Below are positions 1 through 5,165 of a DNA stretch of 5,334 nt, in pieces; position 1 is the stretch's first letter, and every line of letters begins with the position of its first letter. A program made the position numbers and the translations under genes. This stretch comes from an uncultured Eubacterium sp. (GTDB taxonomy: Bacteria; Bacillota; Clostridia; Peptostreptococcales; Anaerovoracaceae): NCBI GenBank assembly GCA_947367725.1, contig CANBFZ010000151.1, forward strand, positions 1 to 5,334, read 5' to 3'. The notes beneath the pieces were generated by a model. The model searched no databases and had not been told where the DNA came from. It was given only the letters and a program-made list of their open reading frames with translations.

Positions 1-2
1 CA

Positions 3-57
3 ATGCCTTTTGCCTATAGAAGATATTATTTTTAAGCATTTGCAAGCCAAAAGGCAT
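3..57. repeat. 10-bp perfect inverted repeat around the reductase promoter
   Basis: ATGCCTTTTG at 3-12 is the exact reverse complement of CAAAAGGCAT at 48-57. The right arm lies between the -35 and -10 boxes of the promoter at 40-68, and the arm centres are 45 bp apart. There is no U-run after the right arm, so this is not an obvious terminator. It could be a two-site operator for a repressor, or chance; no regulator can be named from the sequence. Confidence 0.5.
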
Positions 58-68
58 GGCAGTATAAT
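40..68 (+). promoter_or_regulatory. sigma-A type promoter of the aldo/keto reductase
   Basis: TTGCAA (40-45) and a perfect TATAAT (63-68) are separated by 17 bp, which is the optimal spacing for the housekeeping sigma factor. Transcription would start near position 75, giving a leader of about 40 nt before the ATG at 114. The right arm of an inverted repeat fills most of the spacer. Confidence 0.75.
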
Positions 69-113
69 GAATGCAGGGGAGACGCGCAGATGAAAATACG
101 AAAGGAGAACCCT

Positions 114-1259
114 ATGATTTATAAAGAATTTCAGAATAAAAAATTGTCCGCTTTGGGATTTGGCACAATGCGTCTTCCAGTGGTAAACGGCAAAGATGCT
201 GAGATTGATCAGGATGCGGCAAAGGCTATGGTGGCGGAGGCGATGAAACAGGGGATTAACTATTACGATACGGCGTGGGGCTACCATGAGGGGAATTCGG
301 AGCTGGTGATGGGAGAAATCCTCAGCCAATATCCGAGAGACAGCTTTTACCTTGCCACCAAGTTTCCGGGCTATGATCTTTCCAATATGAATCGAGTTTC
401 AGAGATCTTTGAAAAGCAGCTGGAAAAGTGCCGGGTGGAATACTTTGATTTTTACTTGTTCCACAATGTCTGTGAAATGAATATAGAAGATTATTTAGAT
501 GAGCGTCATGGGATTTATGCTTATCTGATGGAACAAAAACAAAATGGACGAATTCGTCATCTGGGATTTTCTGCCCATGGGGACATGCCTGTGATGCGGC
601 GCTTTCTGGAGAAATACGGCAAAGATATGGAGTTTTGCCAGATTCAGCTGAACTATCTGGATTTGAAGTTTCAAGATGCGCAGGCAAAGCTGGAACTTTT
701 GAAAGCATATGATATTCCGGTGTGGGTAATGGAGCCGCTGCGGGGCGGCAGACTTGCAAAGCTTACAGCAGAGGAAACGGACAAACTGACATTGCTTCGT
801 CCAGAGGAAACGCCAGTAGCATGGGCATTCCGTTTTCTGCAGTCCATTCCAGAAGTCACGATGGTGCTGTCGGGTATGTCAAATATGGAGCAGCTGACTG
901 CCAACATTGCAACTTATGCAGAAGAAAAACCGCTCAATGGAGAAGAATTGAGCGCGCTGCAGGAAATTGCTGATGGGATGGCGGCAGAAGTGACACTGCC
1001 TTGTACTTCTTGCCGCTACTGCACCAGCCACTGTCCGCAGGGCTTGGATATTCCGTATCTTCTGTCCTTGTATCATGAGCATCGCTCCACCACGGAAGTC
1101 GGCGGCATGAGCTTTATTGCGCCGATGGCACTTTCTGCAGTGGAAAAGGAGAAACAACCAGGCGCCTGCATCGGATGCAGAAGTTGTGAGACGGTATGTC
1201 CGCAGCAGATCAAAATTTCACAGGTGATGCAGACGTTTTCTGATATGTTGGGCATGTGA
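114..1259 (+). CDS. Aldo/keto reductase with C-terminal 4Fe-4S dicluster domain
   Basis: A 381-residue cytoplasmic NAD(P)H-type aldo/keto reductase fused to a ferredoxin-like tail. The TIM-barrel part opens with GFGTMRLP (15-22). The expected catalytic tetrad is visible as Asp52 and Tyr57 (YDTAWGY), Lys83 (ATKF) and His117 (YLFHN). Two clusters of CxxCxxCxxxCP follow, with cysteines 297/300/303/307 and 352/355/358/362, predicted to hold two [4Fe-4S] clusters. This architecture is common in anaerobic Bacillota, where such proteins are annotated only as oxidoreductases; the substrate is unknown. I chose the ATG at 114 because AAAGGAG (101-107) lies 6 nt upstream and the conserved fold begins there. 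An in-frame ATG at 90 would add 8 residues and has a weaker GGGGAG upstream. The gene has its own promoter and a terminator after it, so it looks monocistronic, apart from a possible small ORF beginning just after its stop. Confidence 0.95.
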   Translation: MIYKEFQNKKLSALGFGTMRLPVVNGKDAEIDQDAAKAMVAEAMKQGINYYDTAWGYHEGNSELVMGEILSQYPRDSFYLATKFPGYDLSNMNRVSEIFEKQLEKCRVEYFDFYLFHNVCEMNIEDYLDERHGIYAYLMEQKQNGRIRHLGFSAHGDMPVMRRFLEKYGKDMEFCQIQLNYLDLKFQDAQAKLELLKAYDIPVWVMEPLRGGRLAKLTAEETDKLTLLRPEETPVAWAFRFLQSIPEVTMVLSGMSNMEQLTANIATYAEEKPLNGEELSALQEIADGMAAEVTLPCTSCRYCTSHCPQGLDIPYLLSLYHEHRSTTEVGGMSFIAPMALSAVEKEKQPGACIGCRSCETVCPQQIKISQVMQTFSDMLGM

Positions 1260-1274
1260 AAAGGAGGCATGACA

Positions 1275-1376
1275 ATGTATCGGACTGTAAATGATCGTGA
1301 GAAAAGAAATCCCCAAATCGATTACATTGGGGATTTTTTGTGTGTTTATGGTAGATCTGGCATGCACGCAGCTTGA
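1275..1376 (+). CDS. Possible 33-residue small ORF reading through the terminator
   Basis: Immediately after the reductase stop codon, AAAAGGAGG (1259-1267) stands 7 nt before an ATG at 1275. An in-frame ATG at 1269 is too close to the ribosome site to be preferred. The frame stays open for 33 codons (starting MYRTVNDREKRNPQ, ending SGMHAA) to TGA at 1374-1376. The product is hydrophilic, with no membrane segment and no family I recognise. Oddly, the frame crosses the whole intrinsic terminator at 1307-1339, so most transcripts would end inside it; the stop overlaps the -35 box of the next gene. It may be a real small protein made from read-through RNA, a remnant of a longer gene, or a chance frame after a fortuitous ribosome site. 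Confidence 0.3.
   Translation: MYRTVNDREKRNPQIDYIGDFLCVYGRSGMHAA
1307..1339 (+). terminator. Rho-independent terminator after the reductase
   Basis: AAATCCCCAA (1307-1316) pairs perfectly with TTGGGGATTT (1327-1336) across a 10-nt loop, followed by TTTTTT (1334-1339). It lies about 50 nt after the reductase stop. Confidence 0.9.
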
Positions 1377-1401
1377 ATCAAAGCGGTGTTTATGATAAAA
1401 T
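1373..1401 (+). promoter_or_regulatory. Extended -10 promoter of the GNAT gene
   Basis: TTGAAT (1373-1378) and TAAAAT (1396-1401) are 17 bp apart, and TGA directly precedes the -10, giving an extended -10 element. Transcription would begin near 1408, leaving a leader of about 90 nt before the GNAT start. Confidence 0.6.
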
Positions 1402-1412
1402 TAAAAACAAGG

Positions 1413-1455
1413 ACAGTTTGCGCACTAGGACGCGAGTATTTCAACGATAAACTGT
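1413..1455 (+). repeat. 7-bp inverted repeat in the GNAT leader
   Basis: ACAGTTT (1413-1419) and AAACTGT (1449-1455) are perfect reverse complements within the predicted 5' leader. The 29-nt loop makes a stable stem uncertain, and the ribosome site at 1487-1492 is not included in it. Confidence 0.3.
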
Positions 1456-1498
1456 GGTAATTTTGTTTGCGGCAGATGCATGTAAGAAAGGAAACAAG

Positions 1499-2191
1499 AT
1501 GAAAGAACAAGCTGTGAAGTATTTAGAAAAGAACGTATTGCTGCATATCGGCATGCTGGAAGCGATTCGCAAACAAAATGCCGAGATTCTGGAGGCTTCG
1601 GAGGAAGGGGTTTTGCTGCTTGACCGAAGCTGCAATGTGCATATGCTGTCAGCGGCAAATCAAGAAAAGGGTAAGGCATTGCTTGATCAGATCAAAGATT
1701 GTTATCAGCTGATTGTTTGCCAGGAAGAACTGGTGCCGTACGCTTCAGAAAAATTCGGCATGTATACTTTGTTTCCCTGCAAGAAAGTGGTACGTTTTTC
1801 AAAGGAAAAATTGGAGTTGGACACGGATCTTCGCATCCAACGGGCAGATGCGGCACACGTTGCCATGATTAAAGAAGTGTACCATACGATACCGCCGGAA
1901 GAGGTGGACGAGATCAGCAGACGAGGGAATTTGTTCTGTGCTTTTTCCGGAGAGGATTTTGTAGGATTTTCTGGAAATCATTTGGACGGAAGTTTAGGTC
2001 TTTTGGATATTTTTCCAGCATACCAAAGACGCGGTTACGGCGAGGCGCTGGAACGATTTATGGTAAATTATATCTTGGATAAAGGTGATATTCCTTACGG
2101 TGAAATTGTTATCGGCAACGTGCCGTCAGAAAATCTGCAGCGAAAACTGGGATTTGAGATATCAGAAGAAACTATCACTTGGCTGCTATAA
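1499..2191 (+). CDS. GNAT-family N-acetyltransferase
   Basis: A 230-residue cytoplasmic protein. Its C-terminal part, from about 111 to 230, has the GCN5-related acetyltransferase fold. The beta-strand pair NLFCAFSGEDFVGFSG (144-159) is followed by motif A with the acetyl-CoA pyrophosphate loop QRRGYG (176-181), then motif B NVPSENLQRKLGFE (207-220), ending in a short final strand. Residues 1-100 form a separate N-terminal part that I do not recognise; it may be a degenerate second GNAT half or a substrate-binding domain. The acceptor substrate cannot be inferred. I chose the ATG at 1499 because AAAGGA (1487-1492) lies 6 nt upstream; an in-frame GTG at 1454 would add 15 residues but has no ribosome site. 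The next gene, LytTR, begins about 100 bp later with no terminator between, so partial co-transcription is likely. Confidence 0.88.
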   Translation: MKEQAVKYLEKNVLLHIGMLEAIRKQNAEILEASEEGVLLLDRSCNVHMLSAANQEKGKALLDQIKDCYQLIVCQEELVPYASEKFGMYTLFPCKKVVRFSKEKLELDTDLRIQRADAAHVAMIKEVYHTIPPEEVDEISRRGNLFCAFSGEDFVGFSGNHLDGSLGLLDIFPAYQRRGYGEALERFMVNYILDKGDIPYGEIVIGNVPSENLQRKLGFEISEETITWLL

Positions 2192-2194
2192 TTT

Positions 2195-2227
2195 GCCGTT
2201 TATCGGTGCAGCAGAACCACTTATCGG
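2195..2227 (+). promoter_or_regulatory. Candidate LytTR operator (two direct repeats, 21 bp apart)
   Basis: GCCGTTTATCGG (2195-2206) and ACCACTTATCGG (2216-2227) agree at 9 of 12 positions, and all three differences are transitions. The published LytTR site is two copies of [TA][AC][CA]GTTN[AG][TG] with a 12-13 bp spacer. Here the first 9-mer fits at 8 of 9 positions and the second at 7 of 9, with a 12-bp spacer. The pair sits just upstream of a promoter with a good extended -10 but poor -35, as at activator-dependent promoters, and precedes a LytTR gene. Confidence 0.55.
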
Positions 2228-2234
2228 AAATCTG

Positions 2235-2263
2235 CGGAGCTTTCCCAGAGAAAATGCTAAAAT
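2235..2263 (+). promoter_or_regulatory. Likely activator-dependent promoter of the LytTR gene
   Basis: TAAAAT (2258-2263) is preceded by TGC, forming an extended -10 element. The -35 region at the right distance (2235-2240, CGGAGC) does not resemble TTGACA. The direct repeats end 7 bp upstream of it, a placement that suits a bound activator. The start would be near 2270. Confidence 0.45.
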
Positions 2264-2294
2264 ATACCATTAGCACGATAAGGAGGTTACACAG

Positions 2295-2735
2295 GTGGAG
2301 ATTAAAATAGAAATAGACGAGGTTTGTACGGAATCAGAAGTTACCATTCGAACCAGCTGTATGACGGAGGAAATTCACGAGTTAATTCAAAGAATGTCCA
2401 GTTCCAAGCAGAACCTTCTGGCTGGGTTTTCAGAAGATATAGTATATCTTCTGGATCCTGTAGATGTTGTAAGGTTTTACGCGCTGGAGCAGAAAGTTTT
2501 TGCGCAGACGGTCGATGCAGAATTTGTCATACGTCTTAGGCTCTATGAACTAGAAGGAAGGCTGGACAACAAACTGTTTCTGCGGATTTCCAATTCTGAG
2601 ATCGTCAATTTAAAACATATTGCCAAGCTGGACTTGAGTTTCAGCGGTACGATCTGTATGACTTTGACCAATGGGGAGAATGTATTTGCATCGAGGAGAA
2701 ACGTTGCAAGAATCAAACGGGTGCTGGGTATTTAG
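2295..2735 (+). CDS. Stand-alone LytTR DNA-binding transcriptional regulator
   Basis: A 146-residue cytoplasmic regulator. The LytTR DNA-binding domain spans about residues 42-146: the beta-rich core IVYLLDPVDVVRFYALEQ (49-66), the hallmark FLRISNSEIVNLKHI (95-109), TNGE (125-128) and the terminal SRRNVARIKRVLG (133-145). The first 40 residues are a small alpha/beta cap, and no receiver domain is present. This short form is frequent in Bacillota and is often followed by a DUF3021 membrane protein; none is present here, as a terminator and tRNA-Pro follow instead. The start is GTG, supported by AAGGAGG (2280-2286) 8 nt upstream. A paired repeat with LytTR-site geometry lies about 70-100 bp upstream, suggesting autoregulation (inference). 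It may be read also from the GNAT promoter. Confidence 0.93.
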   Translation: MEIKIEIDEVCTESEVTIRTSCMTEEIHELIQRMSSSKQNLLAGFSEDIVYLLDPVDVVRFYALEQKVFAQTVDAEFVIRLRLYELEGRLDNKLFLRISNSEIVNLKHIAKLDLSFSGTICMTLTNGENVFASRRNVARIKRVLGI

Positions 2736-2754
2736 GTCGCCTGCAGAGGGTTGA

Positions 2755-2802
2755 ATGGTAAACCAGCGCACATGTCCTAAATGCCGAAATAGTGTGCAAT
2801 GA
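2755..2802 (+). CDS. Possible 15-residue ORF with a CPKC motif
   Basis: After the LytTR stop, AGAGGG (2745-2750) precedes an ATG at 2755 by 4 nt. The frame reads MVNQRTCPKCRNSVQ and stops at TGA (2800-2802), 15 nt before a terminator. The CPxC knuckle resembles the first half of a zinc ribbon, so this could be the decayed beginning of a zinc-ribbon gene, a leaderless micropeptide, or chance. The evidence is weak. Confidence 0.15.
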   Translation: MVNQRTCPKCRNSVQ

Positions 2803-2817
2803 CAAAGCAGATTTTTT

Positions 2818-2859
2818 AGAGGAATTTATGATAATTTATAAATTTCCTCTTTTCTTTTT
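2818..2859 (+). terminator. Rho-independent terminator after the LytTR gene
   Basis: AGAGGAATTTAT (2818-2829) pairs with ATAAATTTCCTCT (2838-2850) with one bulged base, followed by a U-rich tract through 2859. The tract merges into the -35 area of the tRNA promoter. Confidence 0.88.
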
Positions 2860-2877
2860 GGAAAAATGTGTTATAAT
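2849..2877 (+). promoter_or_regulatory. Extended -10 promoter of tRNA-Pro
   Basis: TGTTATAAT (2869-2877) is a perfect extended -10. The -35 region, about 2849-2854, is T-rich and lies in the tail of the preceding terminator, so the extended -10 probably carries the promoter. The start near 2884 gives a leader of about 9 nt before the mature tRNA. Confidence 0.7.
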
Positions 2878-2892
2878 ATTATTCGTTGGCAA

Positions 2893-2968
2893 CGGGGTAT
2901 GGCGCAGTTGGTAGCGCGCTGTGTTCGGGACGCAGAGGCCGTCAGTTCGAGCCTGACTACTCCGACCA
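2893..2968 (+). tRNA. tRNA-Pro (anticodon CGG), with encoded CCA
   Basis: A complete 76-nt cloverleaf. The acceptor stem CGGGGTA (2893-2899) pairs with TACTCCG (2958-2964), with one G-U pair; A2965 is the discriminator and CCA is encoded at 2966-2968. The D arm is GCGC/GCGC around AGTTGGTA. The anticodon stem CTGTG/CGCAG closes the loop TTCGGGA, with CGG at 2926-2928, reading proline CCG codons, and G at position 37 as usual in tRNA-Pro. The T arm is GTCAG/CTGAC around TTCGAGC. It has its own promoter and terminator and no neighbouring tRNA. An open frame across it on the same strand is not a gene. Confidence 0.97.
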
Positions 2969-2974
2969 ATTCAG

Positions 2975-3016
2975 AAACTGCAGAGAGCATATCGAAGATG
3001 CTTTCGGCAGTTTTTT
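2975..3016 (+). terminator. Rho-independent terminator after tRNA-Pro
   Basis: AAACTGC (2975-2981) pairs with GCAGTTT (3007-3013), and the inner part GAGAGCAT pairs with ATGCTTTC, giving a stem of about 15 bp with one mismatch and a 7-nt loop (2991-2997). TTTTTT at 3011-3016 follows. Confidence 0.92.
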
Positions 3017-3073
3017 GTTGCATTGTACAGTTTAAAAGACACAGAAGGGATCCTCCATGCGCAAGGAAAGCAG

Positions 3074-3102
3074 TTGCACATTATGTAAAATAATTCTATA
3101 AT
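3074..3102 (+). promoter_or_regulatory. Promoter of the J-like membrane protein
   Basis: TTGCAC (3074-3079) and a perfect TATAAT (3097-3102) are 17 bp apart. Initiation near 3109 leaves a leader of about 46 nt before the preferred start at 3155. Confidence 0.75.
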
Positions 3103-3154
3103 ATAGGAAAAGGCATTTGCAGCAGCTTAGATGGAAAGGGACAAGAGGGAAACG

Positions 3155-4297
3155 ATGGATAGATACTTTGCATTATTAGGACTAAGAGAAGATGCCACCA
3201 AAGAACAGGTAAAGGCGGCTTATGGGCAGCGGCTTGCCAAATATAAGAGCGCCGATTATGCGGATGATCCGGCATATGTGGATCGGAAGATTACAGAACT
3301 TAACCAGGCTTATGCAAAGGCCTATGAACGCGCTTTAGATGGAAGCGCCAGTAAGTCTGCCATATCGTCTGTACCAGAACTTGTTTCATCCAATGGAACG
3401 GTGCAGAACCAGCACAGCACTGCCGAAGAAAGAAGAAGGCAGCAATATCGTGTGCAAAAGGAAGCCGTTTATGAGAAAAAGCGGCAGGCGATGGAGGATG
3501 CAGAACTACATCCATTGCAGCGGCTTTCACAGGATATCAGAGAAAAGCTTGATCGAGATGAGGGGGAAGCAGAGACGCAAGGGGACAGAGAAAGCAGCAT
3601 GCCGGATTTATCGGTGTTTCGAAAAAAGGCGGTGCAGTTTCGAGACCATGTGAAACAGGATGTACAAGAATACCGCAGTGAAGAGCGTGCATACGCAGCA
3701 GAAGCGGAGGCACAGGCAGCACAGCAAAGCCCGTTGACGGGAAATGGGGCGCAGCCAAACCGTGAAAGCTCTTCTGCATCTATGGGCAATCTGAAAGCCA
3801 TTTTAGGTGTGTTGCTGACGCTGGCAGTGTTCTTATTCACTATGTGTGACAGCAATGATGAGTTTGTGTATGAGGATCTGGATGGAGAAGATGTGATATA
3901 TGAAGATTCGGATTACCAGACATCGGATTGGGACATCGTGCAGATGGCAGAAGAAGCGACTTCCTCCATTTGGAATCTGGAATTTTCAGATACTGCAGAA
4001 ATTGTCAAAAGTGACAACGAAGCCCTGCAAAAGGCTGCGGATCTCTTTGCCAAACGATATACAGGATTTACGTCGATGGATGCGCTTTGCTCCCATCTGT
4101 ATGGGACTGTGGGGCCATTTCCTGCCATGCAGGGCAGTGAGTTAGTGATGCAGGTTGAGGAAGTATTGCGATATTATCATTTTCCGCAGCTGGAGGAAGT
4201 TTCCGGCTATATCAATCCATTTACCGATCACGTTATCGACAGCCAGAGAGAATATCTGCGGTATTTGAATCGCTATTATAGAGAGGAACTCTCTTAA
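3155..4297 (+). CDS. J-domain-like single-pass membrane protein lacking HPD
   Basis: A 380-residue protein. Residues 1-60 align with a DnaJ J domain: YFALLGLREDATKEQVKAAY, then LAKY, then DDPAY and ITELNQAYAKAYE. The HPD tripeptide needed to stimulate Hsp70 is replaced exactly by KSA (31-33), so this is a J-like domain, not a canonical co-chaperone. Residues 90-190 are rich in Lys, Arg, Glu and Gln and probably helical or coiled-coil. One membrane segment follows at about 214-231 (LKAILGVLLTLAVFLFTM). By the positive-inside rule the J-like part should be cytosolic and the C-terminal 150 residues outside. That part starts with a very acidic linker (232-260, 13 Asp/Glu and no Lys/Arg) and ends in an unrecognised domain rich in aromatics. 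I chose the ATG at 3155 because AAGAGGGA lies 4-5 nt upstream and the J-like fold begins there; an ATG at 3131 would add 8 residues without a ribosome site. It is a single gene with its own promoter and faces deoC. Function unknown. Confidence 0.85.
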   Translation: MDRYFALLGLREDATKEQVKAAYGQRLAKYKSADYADDPAYVDRKITELNQAYAKAYERALDGSASKSAISSVPELVSSNGTVQNQHSTAEERRRQQYRVQKEAVYEKKRQAMEDAELHPLQRLSQDIREKLDRDEGEAETQGDRESSMPDLSVFRKKAVQFRDHVKQDVQEYRSEERAYAAEAEAQAAQQSPLTGNGAQPNRESSSASMGNLKAILGVLLTLAVFLFTMCDSNDEFVYEDLDGEDVIYEDSDYQTSDWDIVQMAEEATSSIWNLEFSDTAEIVKSDNEALQKAADLFAKRYTGFTSMDALCSHLYGTVGPFPAMQGSELVMQVEEVLRYYHFPQLEEVSGYINPFTDHVIDSQREYLRYLNRYYREELS

Positions 4298-4302
4298 GAC
4301 GC

Positions 4303-4355
4303 AAAAAGAAGCAGAAGCGCAGCATCACTGAAATGCTGCTGCCTCTGCTTCTTTT
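4303..4355. terminator. Bidirectional terminator between the J-like gene and deoC
   Basis: AAAAGAAGCAGA (4304-4315) pairs with TCTGCTTCTTTT (4344-4355), and GCAGCAT (4319-4325) pairs with ATGCTGC (4333-4339); a few unpaired bases lie between the two stems. The U-run serves the plus strand at 4352-4355 and the A-run at 4303-4307 serves the minus strand. The right arm is also the coding sequence for the last deoC residues (stop at 4325-4327). Confidence 0.85.
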
Positions 4356-4993
4356 AAGATGGAAACACTGGCGCTGGCACCGATTCTATCTGCACCAGCG
4401 GCAAGCATGGTTTTGACGTCGGCATATGTGCGAATACCGCCAGAGGCTTTGACTTGCATTTTGCTGCCAACTGTATTTTTCATCAGCGCAACGCAGTGCT
4501 TTGAGGCGCCGGTGGCGCTGAAGCCAGTGGAAGTCTTTACAAAGGCTGCGCCTGCTTCTTGCGCTAGTTTACAGGCAGTGACAATTTGGGGATCTGTCAA
4601 CAGGCATGTTTCCAGAATGACTTTTACTTTTGCGCCGAAAGATGCAGCGACCTGCACCACAGCAGCAATCTCGTTTTTGACAAAGTCGATATCGCCGGAT
4701 TTCAGCATGCCGACATTGAGTACCATATCGATTTCTGCGGCGCCAGCGCTGCAGGCTTCTTTTGTTTCAAATACTTTGGTGCTGGTGGTGCAGGCGCCAA
4801 GGGGAAAGCCGACCACAGCGGCAATGAGAATGTTGCTTGCTGTAAGCGCTTCTGCTGCCAAGCTGACGTAAGCGGAATTGACGCAGACTGCATAAAAATC
4901 ATAGGTTTTTGCTTCCTCACAAAGCGTGCGGATCTGTGCAGGCGATGCATCCGGTTTTAGTAGCGTATGATCAAAATATTTGCTGAATTTCAC
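4325..4993 (-). CDS. deoC: Deoxyribose-phosphate aldolase
   Basis: A 222-residue cytoplasmic class I aldolase that splits 2-deoxyribose-5-phosphate into glyceraldehyde-3-phosphate and acetaldehyde in deoxynucleoside breakdown. It is close to the usual family length. The active-site residues are all in place: Asp89 (EIDMVLNVG), Lys153 as the Schiff-base lysine (FVKTSTGF) and Lys182 (VKASGGIR). DHTLLKP (8-14), AVCVNS (35-40), VGFPLG (61-66) and ETCLL (128-132) are also family signatures. The start is GTG (complement of 4991-4993), with GGAGG on the minus strand at 5005-5001, 7 nt upstream. It has its own extended -10 promoter and stands alone here, without the deoA, pdp, cdd or nupC genes that often accompany it. 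The gene ends inside the bidirectional terminator, 27 bp from the J-like gene's stop. Confidence 0.97.
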   Translation of the reverse strand: MKFSKYFDHTLLKPDASPAQIRTLCEEAKTYDFYAVCVNSAYVSLAAEALTASNILIAAVVGFPLGACTTSTKVFETKEACSAGAAEIDMVLNVGMLKSGDIDFVKNEIAAVVQVAASFGAKVKVILETCLLTDPQIVTACKLAQEAGAAFVKTSTGFSATGASKHCVALMKNTVGSKMQVKASGGIRTYADVKTMLAAGADRIGASASVSILKEAEAAAFQ

Positions 4994-5030
4994 TTAGAGT
5001 CCTCCATAGGTTTCATATTGTTGTAAATTT

Positions 5031-5059
5031 ATTTTATCATATTTTTTGGATTACATGAA
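5031..5059 (-). promoter_or_regulatory. Extended -10 promoter of deoC
   Basis: Reading the minus strand, TTCATG (5059-5054) is followed after 17 bp by TAAAAT (5036-5031), with TGA just before it as an extended -10. The -35 is weak. The start near 5024 leaves a leader of about 30 nt containing the GGAGG site. Confidence 0.55.
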
Positions 5060-5072
5060 CATAAAAAAACTG

Positions 5073-5083
5073 GTTATGATAAC
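5073..5083. promoter_or_regulatory. Palindrome centred between divergent promoters
   Basis: GTTATGATAAC has perfect 5-bp arms around a central G at 5078. It lies 13 bp from the -35 of the deoC promoter on one side and 13 bp from the -35 of the plus-strand promoter on the other. This symmetric placement suits a shared regulator, but the palindrome is short and AT-rich, and no regulator can be named. Confidence 0.35.
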
Positions 5084-5096
5084 TTTGATATTTTCT

Positions 5097-5125
5097 TTGA
5101 CATTCGTGCAGATAAGGCATATAAT
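5097..5125 (+). promoter_or_regulatory. Consensus sigma-A promoter for the right-end gene
   Basis: TTGACA (5097-5102) and TATAAT (5120-5125) both match the consensus exactly with a 17-bp spacer. Initiation near 5132 leaves a leader of about 34 nt. Confidence 0.88.
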
Positions 5126-5165
5126 GGTTTAGAAAATGAAATGATGAAAAGACAAGAGGGAGCAG

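Noticed and set aside
232..260. DLDGED-like acidic linker of the J-like protein as a calcium-binding EF-hand or dockerin (residue positions of the protein)
   Set aside because: The spacing of acidic residues does not fit an EF-hand loop and no flanking helices are evident; it looks like a plain acidic linker.
322..759. 145-codon open frame on the minus strand within the reductase
   Set aside because: The plus-strand reductase is fully supported by catalytic and cysteine motifs, and the antisense frame has no recognisable domain.
2768..2817. GCACA/TGTGC stem followed by a T-run as a second terminator
   Set aside because: The stem is only 5 bp with a 20-nt loop and lies 14 nt from the T-run; the terminator at 2818-2859 is far better.
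2866..3093. 75-codon open frame on the plus strand
   Set aside because: It runs straight through tRNA-Pro and its terminator and has no ribosome site; the tRNA explains the sequence.
3057..3101. 14-codon ORF (MRKESSCTLCKIIL) with a CxxC pair
   Set aside because: It overlaps the promoter of the J-like gene, so it would be untranscribed except by read-through, and its AAGGGA site is weak.
4359..4871. 170-codon open frame on the plus strand, opposite deoC
   Set aside because: deoC on the minus strand has complete family motifs; the opposite frame is a by-product of its codon use and has no ribosome site.
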